This document shows positions 22,601 through 33,489 of a DNA stretch of 64,000 nucleotides, piece by piece. The DNA comes from Ascarosepion bandense. Taxonomy: Eukaryota; Mollusca; Cephalopoda; Sepiida; Sepiidae. Position 1 is the stretch's first letter. Every line of letters begins with the position of its first letter. The stretch spans positions 186,001 through 250,000 of the forward strand of contig JBBBDQ010001611.1 in the NCBI GenBank assembly GCA_037127315.1, given 5' to 3'. The notes under the pieces were generated by a model. The model saw only the letters and a program-made list of their open reading frames with translations. It did not search any database and was not told the DNA's origin. Position numbers and translations under genes: made by a program.

Positions 22601-23046
22601 ATATTGGCTTTACTACAACCCCGCTCTTCCGTAGACTTGTTGTCTTCTTACGATCAGAATAAAATTAATCAACATTTCTAAGAAAAACATAACAATGTAG
22701 TTAATATTAGACATATTTTAGCCGATAACACAATAATTCTCACTCATACGTACAGTAAAATGTAACCTTCAGATATTGGAGGCCATATGCATTAAATCAA
22801 ATTAATAAAATCACATTTCAATCTGGTCAGATCACATTACATTTCATTTAGACATATAGTTCTGTTAACGTTGTCTTTATATTAACGACCCTGTAACCTC
22901 TCTGAAGTTGGCTTACAACCAGCATCATTAAAAAAGTATTCAAATGTTGGCCAAATTTTGTCTGTAATTTTACCTAAACTGAAAAACAAATACTTTGTAT
23001 AAAACGGCACAAAATAGACATTCATTTTCTGTTATGTTTATTAGTA
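22601..23046. other. No gene; repeat-unit spacer
   Basis: Collinear with 9191-9685. Nothing recognised. Confidence 0.5.
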
Positions 23047-23047
23047 C

Positions 23048-23088
<41 letters not shown>

Positions 23089-23322
23089 GGTGATTGCGCA
23101 CACAAATACACATACACACATGCTTTTATATATATTTTTATATATGCTTTTATATATATTTTATATTTTATATATATTTTTTTATATATGCTTTTATATA
23201 TATATATATATTTATATTTTATTTTATATATATTTTATATATATTTATATTTTATTTTATATATTTTTTTTTATATATGCTTTTATATATATTTTTATAT
23301 ATGCTTTTATATATATTTTTTA
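23047..23322. repeat. AT array and expanded TATATTTTTATATATGCTTT minisatellite
   Basis: An AT run (23047-23085) and a short CA stretch are followed by at least five irregular copies of a roughly 20-base unit ending ATGCTTTTATAT. The counterpart in unit 2 (51840-51860) has the unit once, so this is a local expansion. All three plus-strand open frames across it are low-complexity Tyr/Ile/Phe artefacts. Confidence 0.85.
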
Positions 23323-23795
23323 ATTTAAAGTGATGAATAAAATTATTGCTTGTAAATTCAGAGTAATTTCCCTTGATTTTTTCAAATAGCAGGGAAATAT
23401 TTATGTACTATATAATTGTCAATCAAAGCCAAAAATTTTCATAGTTGAAAATAGAGGGAGTCTTTTAGCACTTTGAAGGGTATGTTGACCAATGTATATG
23501 ATTGTTTTTCTCATATTGGTTTATTAATTGTATTTCATATTTCTTTATTGTCTGATAATTTAATTTCTGCTATTTTCTCACAACAAGTCTGCAGAAAGAC
23601 ATAAGTCAGTTAGTGGTGTGTTGTTATGGCTATATTTCATTTGTTTTTTATCTCCCATATTATTCTTATTATGTCATTTTTCATTATAATTCGATTTCTG
23701 TTATGGTCGCACTAACGACCAAGTCTGTAGGGAGATATTATACAGGTCGTTTTGTGTTGTTATGGCTCCAGTTCATATATTTAATATCGCCCTAA
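23323..23795. other. No gene; spacer before LINE-A3
   Basis: Collinear with 9770-10261 and 51850-52329. Nothing recognised. Confidence 0.45.
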
Positions 23796-26112
23796 CATCT
23801 CTCGCGTTACATAGACAAAGGTCTCCTTAGTTTGTAGACTGTATTGTACAAGATAATTTTTGTATATCTCTTAAGCTGGGGTTTCAAGGGATTATTTAAA
23901 TGTATTTCTTGTTGCATTCTTTATCATTTCAAGTGCTTCTACACTCACTGTTACGATACTTGTTTTAAATTTCTACATTTTTCTCTTTAAATTTCAAGTT
24001 TTCTATATATTTTTTATCTTACAATCCGCTCAACAATCCTATCAATTAATAAACAGGATTTTTTTATTTATTTTTTAAAATAATGCCCGTCCCATTTCAT
24101 TTCTGTAACCAGTGTTGGGTGATGTTTATACTAGTGTTTGTTTATATATTTCCATAGTGTTTGCACATTGTCCAGTGTAAATATTATCCCACTCCATCGC
24201 GGTGATTTTTATATTCATTTGGGCAAGTACAGAACATCCTGGGATTAGATGGTCTATTGTTTCTTGGTATTTATCACAGAAGCTGCATTTTGAATCAACA
24301 TTATTATGTAAAATGATTGCCTGAATGTTCCTAGTGAAAAGACTTTGGTCTTGCGCAGCAAGAATAAAGACTTCAGATTCAGATTTTAATCCAAATGCAC
24401 GTAACCATCGATGGGTATTAACTTTATGAACATTGGGTTTATTAGTAAGTTCTGGATATTTGCCATGCAGAGGTTTGTCTTGCCAGCGTTGTTTCCTCTG
24501 ATCAAAAGCATGATCCTTGGCTTTTTTTCATATTTTTGCTGCAATAATATTCTTGGATTCTGTTTAGATTTTGGACAGAATCTACTAAATATAAATTTTG
24601 TTTGTATTTATTTCCTTCTTTCATTATTGATTATGTTTCTTTCCGTTTTCAAGTTTATAGCATTATCCAGTCATTTGTTGTTTCTTGTTATGTTACTACG
24701 ACAATAGTTGTTGACTTGTATGACAATTCTAGCTGAATAAGACGTTTTCCTCCTTCTTTAAGGGGGTATGTATATGCTGTCTACGTCAGCATTTGTATGA
24801 TGTATCTAATGTTTAGAAAGAAGCTTTCTTGTCTTAGAATCCTTTCGTCGGATATCATTTAGAGTCCAGTTCAAGATGTTGAGGCTGTATTGGACCAATT
24901 TCATGGCAATTTTATTGATGTCCATAAATTTGTTTTGATAATTCAATTATGTTTTTAATATCAGTCGTAGCCTTGTATAGTACTATTTACGCACTATTTC
25001 TTTCATTTTTTCTTGCTGTAATGCTTGTATTGTTACAGCATGGTCCAAGCTTATTTGTAGTGATCCTCGTAAAACTGTAGCTCTAGCACATTTATTCAAA
25101 CGGAATGTTTTTCTAATATCTTCACTGAAGCATTTTACAGTTTGCAAAAGACCTTGTAGCTCATTGTCATTCTTAGCATACAATTTAAATCATCTATGTA
25201 AAATAGATGGCTTATTTTCTTTTGAGCTATTTTATAACCACATTCTGTCTTGTTAAGTTGACTGGTTGATGCTATTATTGATATGCAAAATAGTAAGAGA
25301 GACAAAGAGTCACCTTGAAATATACATCTGTTGTTTATTTCACCAGAGTTATAAGGTCCATTTATATGATTGAGGTAAAGGTTTGTTTTCCATATCAACA
25401 TACATTGTTTGATGAAATTGATGATGACTGCTGATACCTTGTACATATTTAAAATCTTTAAGTTCCAGTCATGTAATACACTATTGAATTCCTTGCGATA
25501 ATCTATCAAGGCAGTCCCAAGATTTACATTTGCATAGAAGCAGGTTTCCAAAATCACCCTATTAATAAATAATTGATCTTTACATCTGTAAAAGACCATG
25601 TTTGCACACTTTTTTCAAGCTGTAGTATGCCATTTTTTCCAATAATAAATATATCTGTTTATTAAAATAGATATTAATAGTTTGCATGTTGTCGAAAAGC
25701 ATGTGACTGGTCTGTATTTTTTCATATCATTTGTGTCACGAATCTTGGGTAGATGAAAGGTGATTCTTTTGGTCATCCATGCAGGAATTTTAGTAGAATT
25801 GTTAACCATTTCTTGAAGTTCTTTGGCTAGAGTTCTATCTGCTGCATTTAAATAATATAGCCAAAAGTTAGGAATTTTATTTATTCCTGGAAATGTTCAA
25901 TTGTGTACTTTTTCAGTTTAAATTTAAACCCATATTGCTTTCCTAGAACTGGATGACATCACAGATTTTTGTAGACCGACGGTCATTTCAATTCTTGTTT
26001 CACCAATTTCCCTGTAAAATTGCTTTGTATCGGTTTGAAAAATCTTGTTTTGTCTGTAGAGTCTTGGTCTTTTCTCATAGCCTTCAGTTCTATTGTCTGA
26101 TTTATCTTTTCC
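23796..26112 (-). mobile_element. LINE-A3 (R2-like), most complete RT of the family here
   Basis: Minus-strand pieces in order: 25615-25809 (IPAWMTKRITFHLPK, KKYRPVTC), 25135-25599 (RT with FQGDSLSLLLFC and catalytic FYIDDL), 24983-25183 (KNDNELQGLLQTVKCF and LNKCARATVLRG), then the C-terminal domain to about 23800. Frames are separated by stops and frameshifts, so it is inactive although the YIDD is kept. In unit 2 most of this element (equivalent of about 24060-25850) has been deleted. Confidence 0.65.
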
Positions 26113-26512
26113 TTAGTTGATAGGATTCAATACAAATATTTCCGAGTGGGTCTCAATATGAGAACAGCTCAGTTTATTTATATGTGTAGAATTGTGATTA
26201 AGAAGGGATGTAAAACTCACTCTGATCCATCTGATGAGAAAAGAACTTGTGAATTTCCTGGTGAAGGCCTTGGACTGAACTCGAAAGACTACGTCAAGTG
26301 ATTTAAGTTGGTAGTGTTGTTCTGTGTTGAGACAATGGCTAATGAAAAACCGTCTGTCTGGCAACAGCATTCTGCACCATGCCACACAAGCAGTTGAATC
26401 AAGTCATGTTGAGTGAGAGACCAACAAAAATCATTGTTACAACAAAGATGTTCTGAAGGCAAGCATTACGGCAGCAATCACCAACGTAAAAATGGAAAAA
26501 AATACTTAAAAT
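26113..26512 (+). mobile_element. Mariner-like transposase 3' remnant
   Basis: Plus-strand broken frames give VWQQHSAPCHTSS near 26358-26396, a close match to the WQQDSAPCHTS motif around the second catalytic Asp of mariner/Tc1 transposases, which here is His. LKA.ITAAITN follows near 26455. The copy at 39165-39370 continues to the family's C-terminus. It interrupts LINE-A, whose N-terminal part follows. Confidence 0.5.
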
Positions 26513-26972
26513 TCTTAAATATTATTTTTCTTTTGTTGATAGGACTTCTTTTTCATTTCTAATATTGTACTTTTTTCGACTTTTCTGCCTTTTCTAGTTC
26601 TTACATTTATTTCTCTTGCTAATTCGTCGAGTACTGATAATTGACTTCTAATTGTTCGATTTCATTTTCTATTTTTCATTTCCAATTTGGATCTTCATGT
26701 CTGTGAGATTGCCTTATTATTTAGTTGATGTTCAATATTTTGTTGCTGCTATTGCTGATGCATATAATGCTTCATTGAGTTTTATGTGAGTGTCTTCTTC
26801 ATCCAAAATGAATTTGAGTGCTGCATCTTATAGCTTAATAATTTCGAGGCTATTTTTTTGGTTGTAATTTTGGGAGGTGTTCTCGTTCCTCCATTGCAAT
26901 ATTTTGTATCTGACTTATATGGCTCTTGATCTCTTCCTTGGCTTCTTGTATACTGTTCTTGTTTTCCATAAA
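26513..26972 (-). mobile_element. LINE-A (R2-like) N-terminal part
   Basis: Decayed counterpart of the open minus-strand frame 53453-53692 (MENKNSIQEAKEEIKSHISQ, QLPKLQPTINN, NEAFYASAIAATKY), which resembles the region preceding the RT in R2-like LINEs. Several stops are present. Confidence 0.4.
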
Positions 26973-27960
26973 TTAATTTTGTAAACGTAAGTGATATGCA
27001 TATTTTTGCACAATTAGCTACCTATATGTCACCCACAGGGGAAAACTAGATCAAAAAGTGAAAGAGGCATTTTCACTGGCTATGACAAAACAAGTGCGGC
27101 CTATATGATTTAATTCTTACAAAGTAAAATAATAAAGAAACCAGATGCGTCGATTTACGGATTCCGTTGAGCAAATGGAGAATTCCGAAAAACAGAAGTA
27201 ACACGAACTAGTATGGCCAAATTATGAGATTGGGTTTATTAATAAATAAAAAAAAACGTTCAAATCCACAATTAAAGAAAGGTATTATACCAGATGATAT
27301 CGGCGATGAAAAATCAGACGCAGACCTTATGTTAAATTCTGAATACTTGGCCGGACGGCCGGCCGGCTGGCTCAATGGCTGATCCCAAGTTCCGGAAGCC
27401 AATACTGATGATGACCGTAACCTAAGTCAGGACTGATACTGTCGAAAACGGCACCAATTATGACGATGCTTTCGGTTCGCTACTTGTGATGATGTCCACG
27501 TCACAGCAGCTGGTCCCCAAGACGTCTAATGCAACGGTGATCTTCCCTGTCAATGCTGTGTATTTTTATCTCAAGAAAGACACATTGAAAACCCGGTAAC
27601 CTTTTCTCTACCACCTTAAACCAGAACGGAAACACGTGTACACATGTTTTGGTAAAATAAAACACGGCACGAAAAAAAAAATAAATAAATAAATAAATGT
27701 GTTGAAAGACACCTGGATAAGTTGCTGAAAAGTCTTTATAACTAAAAAAAAAGTTAATTAGCAACAAAAGCAGAATTTACAACCGACGCATTCAATTGTC
27801 ACAACGTAGCGAAAGTTTTCGTTTAAAACAATCAGAGCTTTAGATTTACTCAATAACTTTTAAAACAAAAAGTTCTTTCAGGGCTCTTTATCGAAGCTTT
27901 ACGGAAATAGCCGATGTGGTGCGGATGTTTGGTGATGAGAGTAAATTCGGATTTTACAAG
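26973..27960. other. No recognised gene; GC-richer block conserved in unit 2
   Basis: Counterpart of 53700-54610. It contains a GGCCGGACGGCCGGCC cluster at about 27351-27368 and a moderately GC-rich stretch to about 27560. The minus-strand frames 27208-27402 and 27501-27767 are not conserved as frames in unit 2 and match nothing I know. It may be an old transposon or a decayed gene. Confidence 0.35.
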
Positions 27961-28219
27961 TACATTTATTTATTCCATTTTATTCATGACCCATTTTAAC
28001 ACATTTTGACAAGTGATTCTAAGTTTATATAAGAACAGGATTTTCCGTGTCAAAATCATTCTTCAGTCAAATGGTTTCCTAAAACATTACGTAACCTAAA
28101 ATACTTATCACCAATACATTAATGAACATTTGCAGACAGCCAAATGAAATCAGTTTTAAAATAATTTGAAAAAAACTAAAAAAAAAACTCTATTTCTCAT
28201 CATGTCTAAGTGAGTTGAG

Positions 28220-28254
<35 letters not shown>
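28220..28254 (+). repeat. GA microsatellite
   Basis: Pure GA run within the segment absent from unit 2. Confidence 0.9.
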
Positions 28255-28256
<2 letters not shown>

Positions 28257-28757
28257 GGCCCACCTCCAGGTAAATCGATTAATTAACAGTTCTAAAGAAC
28301 TGAGATGAAGGCATTTATTAGTTCGATAAAAGAAATTCCGGAGTAACGCCTGAGATAATTTTTTTCTTGTTTTTTTAAAATAATTTTTTCTGGGGTTGCG
28401 TTATTAATTGATGAGGTTAAATAGTACCGGAATGCTTAACGGACAGGCTCATTAATTAAAGTTTATAATCAATGATGATTTCGTAGAAAGTGTGGTAATT
28501 GGCAAAAGTGTATTCTGTGTGGTCGGAAAGACCAAAATCTGGCCAAGTCCGCAGGAGAGTTGAGTGGTTTTGACAAAACTGAAATCGGAGTTGTCTGTGA
28601 AAATACGACGGGGAACTCCAAATTCATTTTTAGTACCATTTGAGAAATCGTCTCCTTCGGAGATCCGGACATTATGCGAACGTCAATGATGGACAGAGCG
28701 ATTTCCATTTTAAAATTAGTGGGCGGCTCCTAAACATTGTTTAGTCCCACCCCGCTC

Positions 28758-28764
28758 TATAAAA
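28758..28764 (+). promoter_or_regulatory. Candidate TATA promoter of a short spliced gene
   Basis: TATAAAA lies in a GC-rich setting unlike the neighbours, with GTGGGCGG (28719) and CCCACCCC (28746) upstream. An initiator-like CCAGTAG (A at 28786) is 28 bases downstream. The whole 28090-28995 segment is missing from unit 2. A retroviral-type LTR was considered but no second copy is in the window. Confidence 0.4.
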
Positions 28765-28850
28765 GCGGTCTGCACGCTGCGGACCAGTAGAGTTGGGCGC
28801 AGGCCGATTGAGATCGAACAGAAACGAGAGATCGACAGAACGCCGCGAAA

Positions 28851-29020
28851 ATGGTTGGGTGAATTAGCTGTGGTTATCAGGTACCCAGGAATCCGATCTG
28901 ACTAAGAAAAAAATAACGTCCGTAAGATTCTAACTCTATAAACAAAGCCGAGAAGAGAAAATGCTATGTATTGTGAATAGGCAAAGAATCCCAAAATTAG
29001 CCCCCTTAGACCAGTGGAGG

Positions 29021-29059
<39 letters not shown>

Positions 29060-29401
29060 CTCTCTCTTAACCCCGACGATTGAATCTCGTTAAAACACTA
29101 GAATTCCTTTAAATTCTTAAGTAGTCACATAAAAGTCTTGAAAAATCTTTGTACAGGAACTGGAAGTGTTCCTTATTTTTTTTTTTAACATCCTTGTGGT
29201 TGTGGCCGGAACCCTTTTGTGCACGAATACTGATTTTCTTTTAGCGTAGACACCAGCCACTTCCTCTTTCATCATCGGACAGTCCTGAAGGATCTGGAAA
29301 CCGCTCTTTGGTTCAAAAATTCACAACGTGGCGAATGGCGGTGGTCCCTTCAGCACACCGGAGAAACAAGACATAGAAAGCAGCAGCCGGGCTGGTGTCA
29401 C
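28851..29401 (+). CDS. Possible two-exon gene fragment, exons 28851-28858 and 29245-29401
   Basis: An ATG in a good context (CCGCGAAAATGG) follows a TATA promoter and about 65 bases of leader. Unspliced it stops after three codons. A GTGAAT donor at 28859 joined to the acceptor TTTTCTTTTAG at 29244 keeps frame and opens all 157 bases of the next exon (52 codons, including HFLFHHRTVLKDLETALWF and GEWRWSLQHTGETRHRK). That exon ends at CAC/GTAAGA, and a second donor, CTT/GTAAGT, lies 13 bases on. No further exon was identified. The exon is kept open and without indels in unit 2 (56898-57054), but changes are mostly amino-acid-altering and the first exon is deleted there. Function unknown. It could instead be a GC-rich transposon leader. 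Confidence 0.3.
29024..29068 (+). repeat. CT microsatellite
   Basis: CT run with one CTCG interruption, inside the proposed intron. The counterpart at 56641-56703 is longer and has CTAT interruptions. Confidence 0.9.
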
Positions 29402-29459
29402 GTAAGAATTACTTGTAAGTAGGAAATCATTAATATGGAGGAATGTATCATTAACCTAT

Positions 29460-29645
29460 TGCTCTAACCAACTGAGTGTTGTTACCGGCGGATGTGATAC
29501 ACTTCAGCGACCATATCTCATTTTGATTAACGATTGTCAAAAGATATTTAAACGTAAATGAATGTAACACACCCGACCAGAATTTGAACTCAGCTCTGAT
29601 TTCTAACTTGAGCTTTTATCCATTACACCATCAGCACATCCAAAC
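29460..29645 (-). mobile_element. tRNA-derived SINE, best-preserved copy
   Basis: On the minus strand, GATGGTGTAATGGATAA (A-box region, about 29613-29632) precedes GAGTTCAAATTCTGG (B-box region, about 29578-29594). A body with CATTCATTTACG and CACATCCG follows, matching the intron-1 SINEs. A second A-box-like TCAGTTGGTTAGAGCAA appears near 29463-29479, so the element may be a composite of two tRNA-like heads. Confidence 0.6.
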
Positions 29646-30780
29646 TTGGCACATATCTATGTGTTACTCAGGCTCAACGTTGTTAATTCCGGCGACCAAA
29701 CGAGAAGCAGAGTTTCAACGGAATCTGACGGAGAACACACACCCAATATCAACATAAAATTACCATTATCTTATTCTCTTGCAACCAAATTCCCTAAAAT
29801 AAACATGATGTACAAGGCTTTTAAAAAGTGATTCGCTATATATAACACTAAATCAATGAAAAATACATAGGTATCCGTCAAAAAACTTTCGAAATATCTA
29901 CTCACTCAAATTTGCAAATAATGCAATATTTCTAAACTTCTGCACAGTTACAAAAACAAATTATATCGTTCCTGAATTCATTTGTCGCGTTTGTGATGTC
30001 ATCTCCAGTGTCAAAATCATGAAAGAACAGTAAATTCTTAGACTGATCACTCATACACCACACTATATCGTAGATTGATATGTCACCTGTAAAAGTTTAG
30101 TGCAATTCATTCATATATTGTTCTTCAAAACGCAAACAACCAAATTACACCTTTTATCATGACAATTGTTCGTAGGCAGCAGCAAATAAAGAATGGAATA
30201 AATCGAAACAATTATTACAGAAAAGACACAAGCTGCATTGAATATCTTATACAATGGAAACACTATTTTGTTTATAATCCTTCAGTAAAGATATCTGAAT
30301 CCATTTTTCACATGACATCATATATAACGTTCGTATATTTGAACTGAATTCAATTGTAGCGTTCAAATAGTTCCAACTACACACAAGTAAAATATTGCCT
30401 GTCAAAATAAAAATATTAATTTCATTCTGATTACAGAGACCATGGAAAATACACGAACAAATTCAAAAAACAAACATCAACGTTGCAAATTTCCATCATA
30501 ATTTTTAAATAGATTTGTTTATGATAGAATTTAACTAAACGTAACACAGATGTATTCCACTTTGACTTGCATCAAGAAAGTCATGAGAAGAGATGGATAC
30601 ATGTTCTTGTTATGAAGAATCTCAGCATTTTATTTTCTGGGTGAATTAATGACGTAGGTAAATAGATAAATACATCTCTTAAAATCAACATTTTTAAATC
30701 AAACTATGACTAATTTGAAGTATATTTTATTATCTATCATGACAATATACACGATGAAATATGGCCACGTTTGATGTTTT
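29646..30780. other. No gene; conserved spacer
   Basis: Collinear with 57300-58440 with few indels. Small plus-strand frames at 29646-29831 and 30159-30347 are disrupted in the other unit or lack context. Confidence 0.45.
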
Positions 30781-30792
30781 TCTTGGCTGTGC

Positions 30793-30851
30793 CTATGGTG
30801 ACTGGTTTCCTGCTTCATCACATGGAATGTCAGCAGCTGATTCCTCTTCAG
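30793..30851 (-). CDS. Exon-like acidic C-terminal segment, minus strand (first of pair)
   Basis: Minus-strand reading after an AG (CACGTAG) is phase 1, as in the peptide genes: A-EEESAADIPCDEAGNQSP, then TAG. An AATAAA-type signal follows within about 65 bases (near 30728-30733). Unit 2 keeps the frame (58450-58508) as EEESATDIPFDETENQSP. It aligns with a second minus-strand segment at 32265-32314. No upstream signal-peptide exon was found, and the acceptor lacks a good pyrimidine tract. It could be a decayed exon of a related acidic peptide gene or part of an unknown repeat. Confidence 0.25.
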
Positions 30852-31014
30852 CTACGTGATATTGATAATGGTATTTGACGTTTGCTCAATGTTGCAGGCA
30901 GCAAACTATCCCTTTCTTTACATTGTATAGGTGATGGGTGTTGAAGTTGAGGAATTGTCCGTTGAAAGTTGGCTTGCCGTATACGGATAACCCCAAACAG
31001 AGAAGGACTTAACT

Positions 31015-31350
31015 AATGACTATGGACGCCATTTATGTAACTGTGGAAAGAAATGTAAAGGACAAACAGGCCACCCACTTAAATTAAGGCTACAAAACCA
31101 TCGCAAGTCCGTAACACGAGAGGCGATGAAACAAATCAGGCTTAGTTGACCACATATGGAGTGGGAAAGGGCATCAGCGCTCCCTATGAAGTGGGAATAA
31201 TAGGTAGAGAATGCTTCTATAAACTACGTAAACTTAAAGAATCAGCACATATGATAGGCTAGAAATATTTCTTAATCCGATCAAACATCAAGATGAACAC
31301 AACATGGGACAAGAAATACGTAGTGTCAGAGAAAAACATTAGTGTCCAAA
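31015..31350 (+). mobile_element. GIY-YIG endonuclease-type retroelement remnant
   Basis: Plus-strand frames read CNCGKKCKGQTGHPLKLRLQ and NHRKSVTREAMKQ, then after a frame change HIWSGKGH and YKLRKLKESAHMIG. This order is typical of the GIY-YIG-like C-terminal regions of Penelope-type and related retroelements. Stops and frameshifts show it is dead. In unit 2 only the first part survives (58680-58760), cut by a LINE-B-like 3' end. Confidence 0.45.
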
Positions 31351-32264
31351 AATACCTGAATTATAGACAAAGTTTAGTTTACTTTAAAATGCATCCTGTT
31401 ATTATCTGTGTGAGAACAATTCTGGTATTCATATTCATATCATCCTAGTTTAAACTATTACACATTTTTGAGTTTTTAAGAATTTAATCATATGATGAAT
31501 TTCTTTAATTCTCTTTCAAAAGATATTCTCTTATTTGTTCGCTTTCCTAAAAAGACTTCGATCTGAGTAATCATCTGTATACATCTGAGAGTATAGATAT
31601 TTCTAACAGATCTTGACCTTATGATTGACATCTATACGAATAAGTGTCTCAAACTTACAATGATAAAACACAAAATAAAAAAAATCTGCTATTTTTCTTT
31701 GGAAAATTCGGTAAAATTTAGTTTCGGCCTTTTCTTGTTTATTCATTTAATAGCCAGATAATTATAAATCTTTTCTGAAACGGACATTATCACAAATATA
31801 TAAAATTATTGGCTTTATGAAAGTTTTGATAATTTCAAAAGCTTGTTGTAACGTATAAGACATCTTACATTCACACTCAAACAAAAATCTGTGCATTAGA
31901 CAGCATCTGGTTGCTTGTATAATCTAAATGGTAAGAACGATGGACCAGCTATTGGTAGCACATAGCGAAATGTAAATATGTAATATGTGTTATATATACA
32001 ATATATACCAAATGTACCACATTAATGATATCAGATATATTTCATCTACGTAAGCAAAATTAATGTACACATTCACAATTTACATATTAGATACGGTGGA
32101 AATGATTCAAATTCAAAAACATACTTGTCTAGGTGTATTAAACATTTATTGCACTCAAATTTGTACGAAAAATAAAAGACTGCAGTTTCAATGAACATTT
32201 GACATTTATGAAAATTTAAACGGAGAAATGTGTCAATGTCTTTTTCTTTCTATGTCTACAGTGA
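31351..32264. other. No gene; stretch deleted in unit 2
   Basis: AT-rich with no recognisable signals. The portion up to about 32125 has no counterpart in unit 2, where a LINE-B-like 3' end sits instead. Confidence 0.45.
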
Positions 32265-32314
32265 CTATGTTCCAAATGCATCACGGGGGACATCTGTAAC
32301 TGTTTCATCATTTA
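32265..32314 (-). CDS. Exon-like acidic C-terminal segment, minus strand (second of pair)
   Basis: After CGCCATAG the minus strand reads, in phase 1, V-NDETVTDVPRDAFGT and TAG. AATAAA lies downstream near 32150. It parallels the 30793-30851 segment (E-S/T-x-x-D-I/V-P-x-D-x-x-G). Unit 2 (59114-59163) keeps the frame with one change (Pro to His). No upstream exon was identified, so the status is uncertain. Confidence 0.2.
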
Positions 32315-32439
32315 CTATGGCGTTACTGCCTTGATCACAACGAGATGGAGGTTGCCTGGGTTTTCATGAACAGCTTGCTTCACTATGTCCAAAAGAATGT
32401 AAATTAATTACAGTATTAACACATATAGTATTAAACTGT

Positions 32440-32705
32440 GTGCGCAGATTCATTTTCCTGTGTCATAATACTTTACTCAACTTTCGCTATGCCAATTCGC
32501 CTTCGAATCTCAGTGTCACACTTTCTATCTTCTGTTACAGCACTTTCCAGGTATTTCAATTTTTGTACCAGCTCGATTTTTGTATCCCCCACCTGTATTT
32601 GTCATTTGGGGCTGCTTTGTTGCTGATGACCATGCATTCGGTTTTCTTGCAGTTTAATTGTAGTCCTTTCTTGTAACTCTCATTAGCTGCCTTCTGTAGT
32701 AACAC
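32440..32705 (-). mobile_element. LINE-C (RTE-like) remnant, truncated by unit-1 deletion
   Basis: Minus-strand sequence matches 59280-59540, which encodes the post-YADD region (GDTKIELVQKLKYPESAL, RRRIGIAKDSFQKLSKV). Here it stops near 32700, where about 3.3 kb present in unit 2 is missing and LINE-C in the plus orientation begins. Confidence 0.55.
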
Positions 32706-33085
32706 GGATAAGTTTATACAGAGGAGTGCTGGGAATACTATAGATATGCCTTTGTCTTAAGAAAAATGAAAATGATATTTATGCTTGAATTCAGTAAGCC
32801 ATGAAATGTAGAAATGAGAAAGAAGGATGAAAATTTTTAGGCGGTAAATATATCGGAAAGAAAGAGGGACAGAAGGAAATAGTATGAAACAACAACAACT
32901 AGATGGTGCAAATAAATGTCGGAACAGGGAGTTGGATAGATCTTAAAAAGACACACGTTGTTCAGCGCTATGAAAGATAAGAATGTTGCGGTGAGCCATG
33001 ATCGTTAACGTCTTCAGTGATCACGGCACATACAAAGAGTCACATTTCAAGTTTTACATCATATGCCGTCGTCATCAGCGTGATC
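32706..33085 (+). mobile_element. LINE-C (RTE-like) 3'-terminal fragment
   Basis: Counterpart of 3230-3560 and of 62875-63210; only the 3' end is present. It marks the start of unit 2. Confidence 0.55.
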
Positions 33086-33489
33086 GTCAAGTATTTTTAA
33101 TCATATTTGCAAAAAGGGCATCTGATAAGCGATAGTTAAGAATTTGGCAACGACTATTAATAAAAATTTCGTGAGAAATGAATGTTAAATATAAAAATCT
33201 GCCAAACATCAAATAAATAGAAACAAGTTTCTTTGAAATATCGAATAAGTAAAAATATATATTTATATCTTGTTAATAGATCAATAATTATATCTGTAAA
33301 ATATCGAAATCAAATATTTCTTCTTGACATTTTGAGAAGTCCAAACAATGAAAAATATACGAATTTTCTAATCTGAAGATGAAATATAAAATTCTATATG
33401 GAATTATGTTTTAGAGAAGATTTATGTAGGAGATTTTTTTTTCAATACAAAAAAAAACACTTCACTGGGCTTTCATATTTTTTTTATCT
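33086..33489. other. No gene; 3' flank of LINE-C
   Basis: Collinear with 3561-3984. Nothing recognised. Confidence 0.45.

Noticed and set aside
23086..23333. Three overlapping Tyr/Ile/Phe-rich open frames
   Set aside because: Low-complexity translations of the AT-rich minisatellite in every frame.
28090..28995. LTR of a retrotransposon around the TATA box at 28758
   Set aside because: No second LTR copy, no convincing primer-binding site and no gag or pol nearby. Kept only as an alternative explanation.
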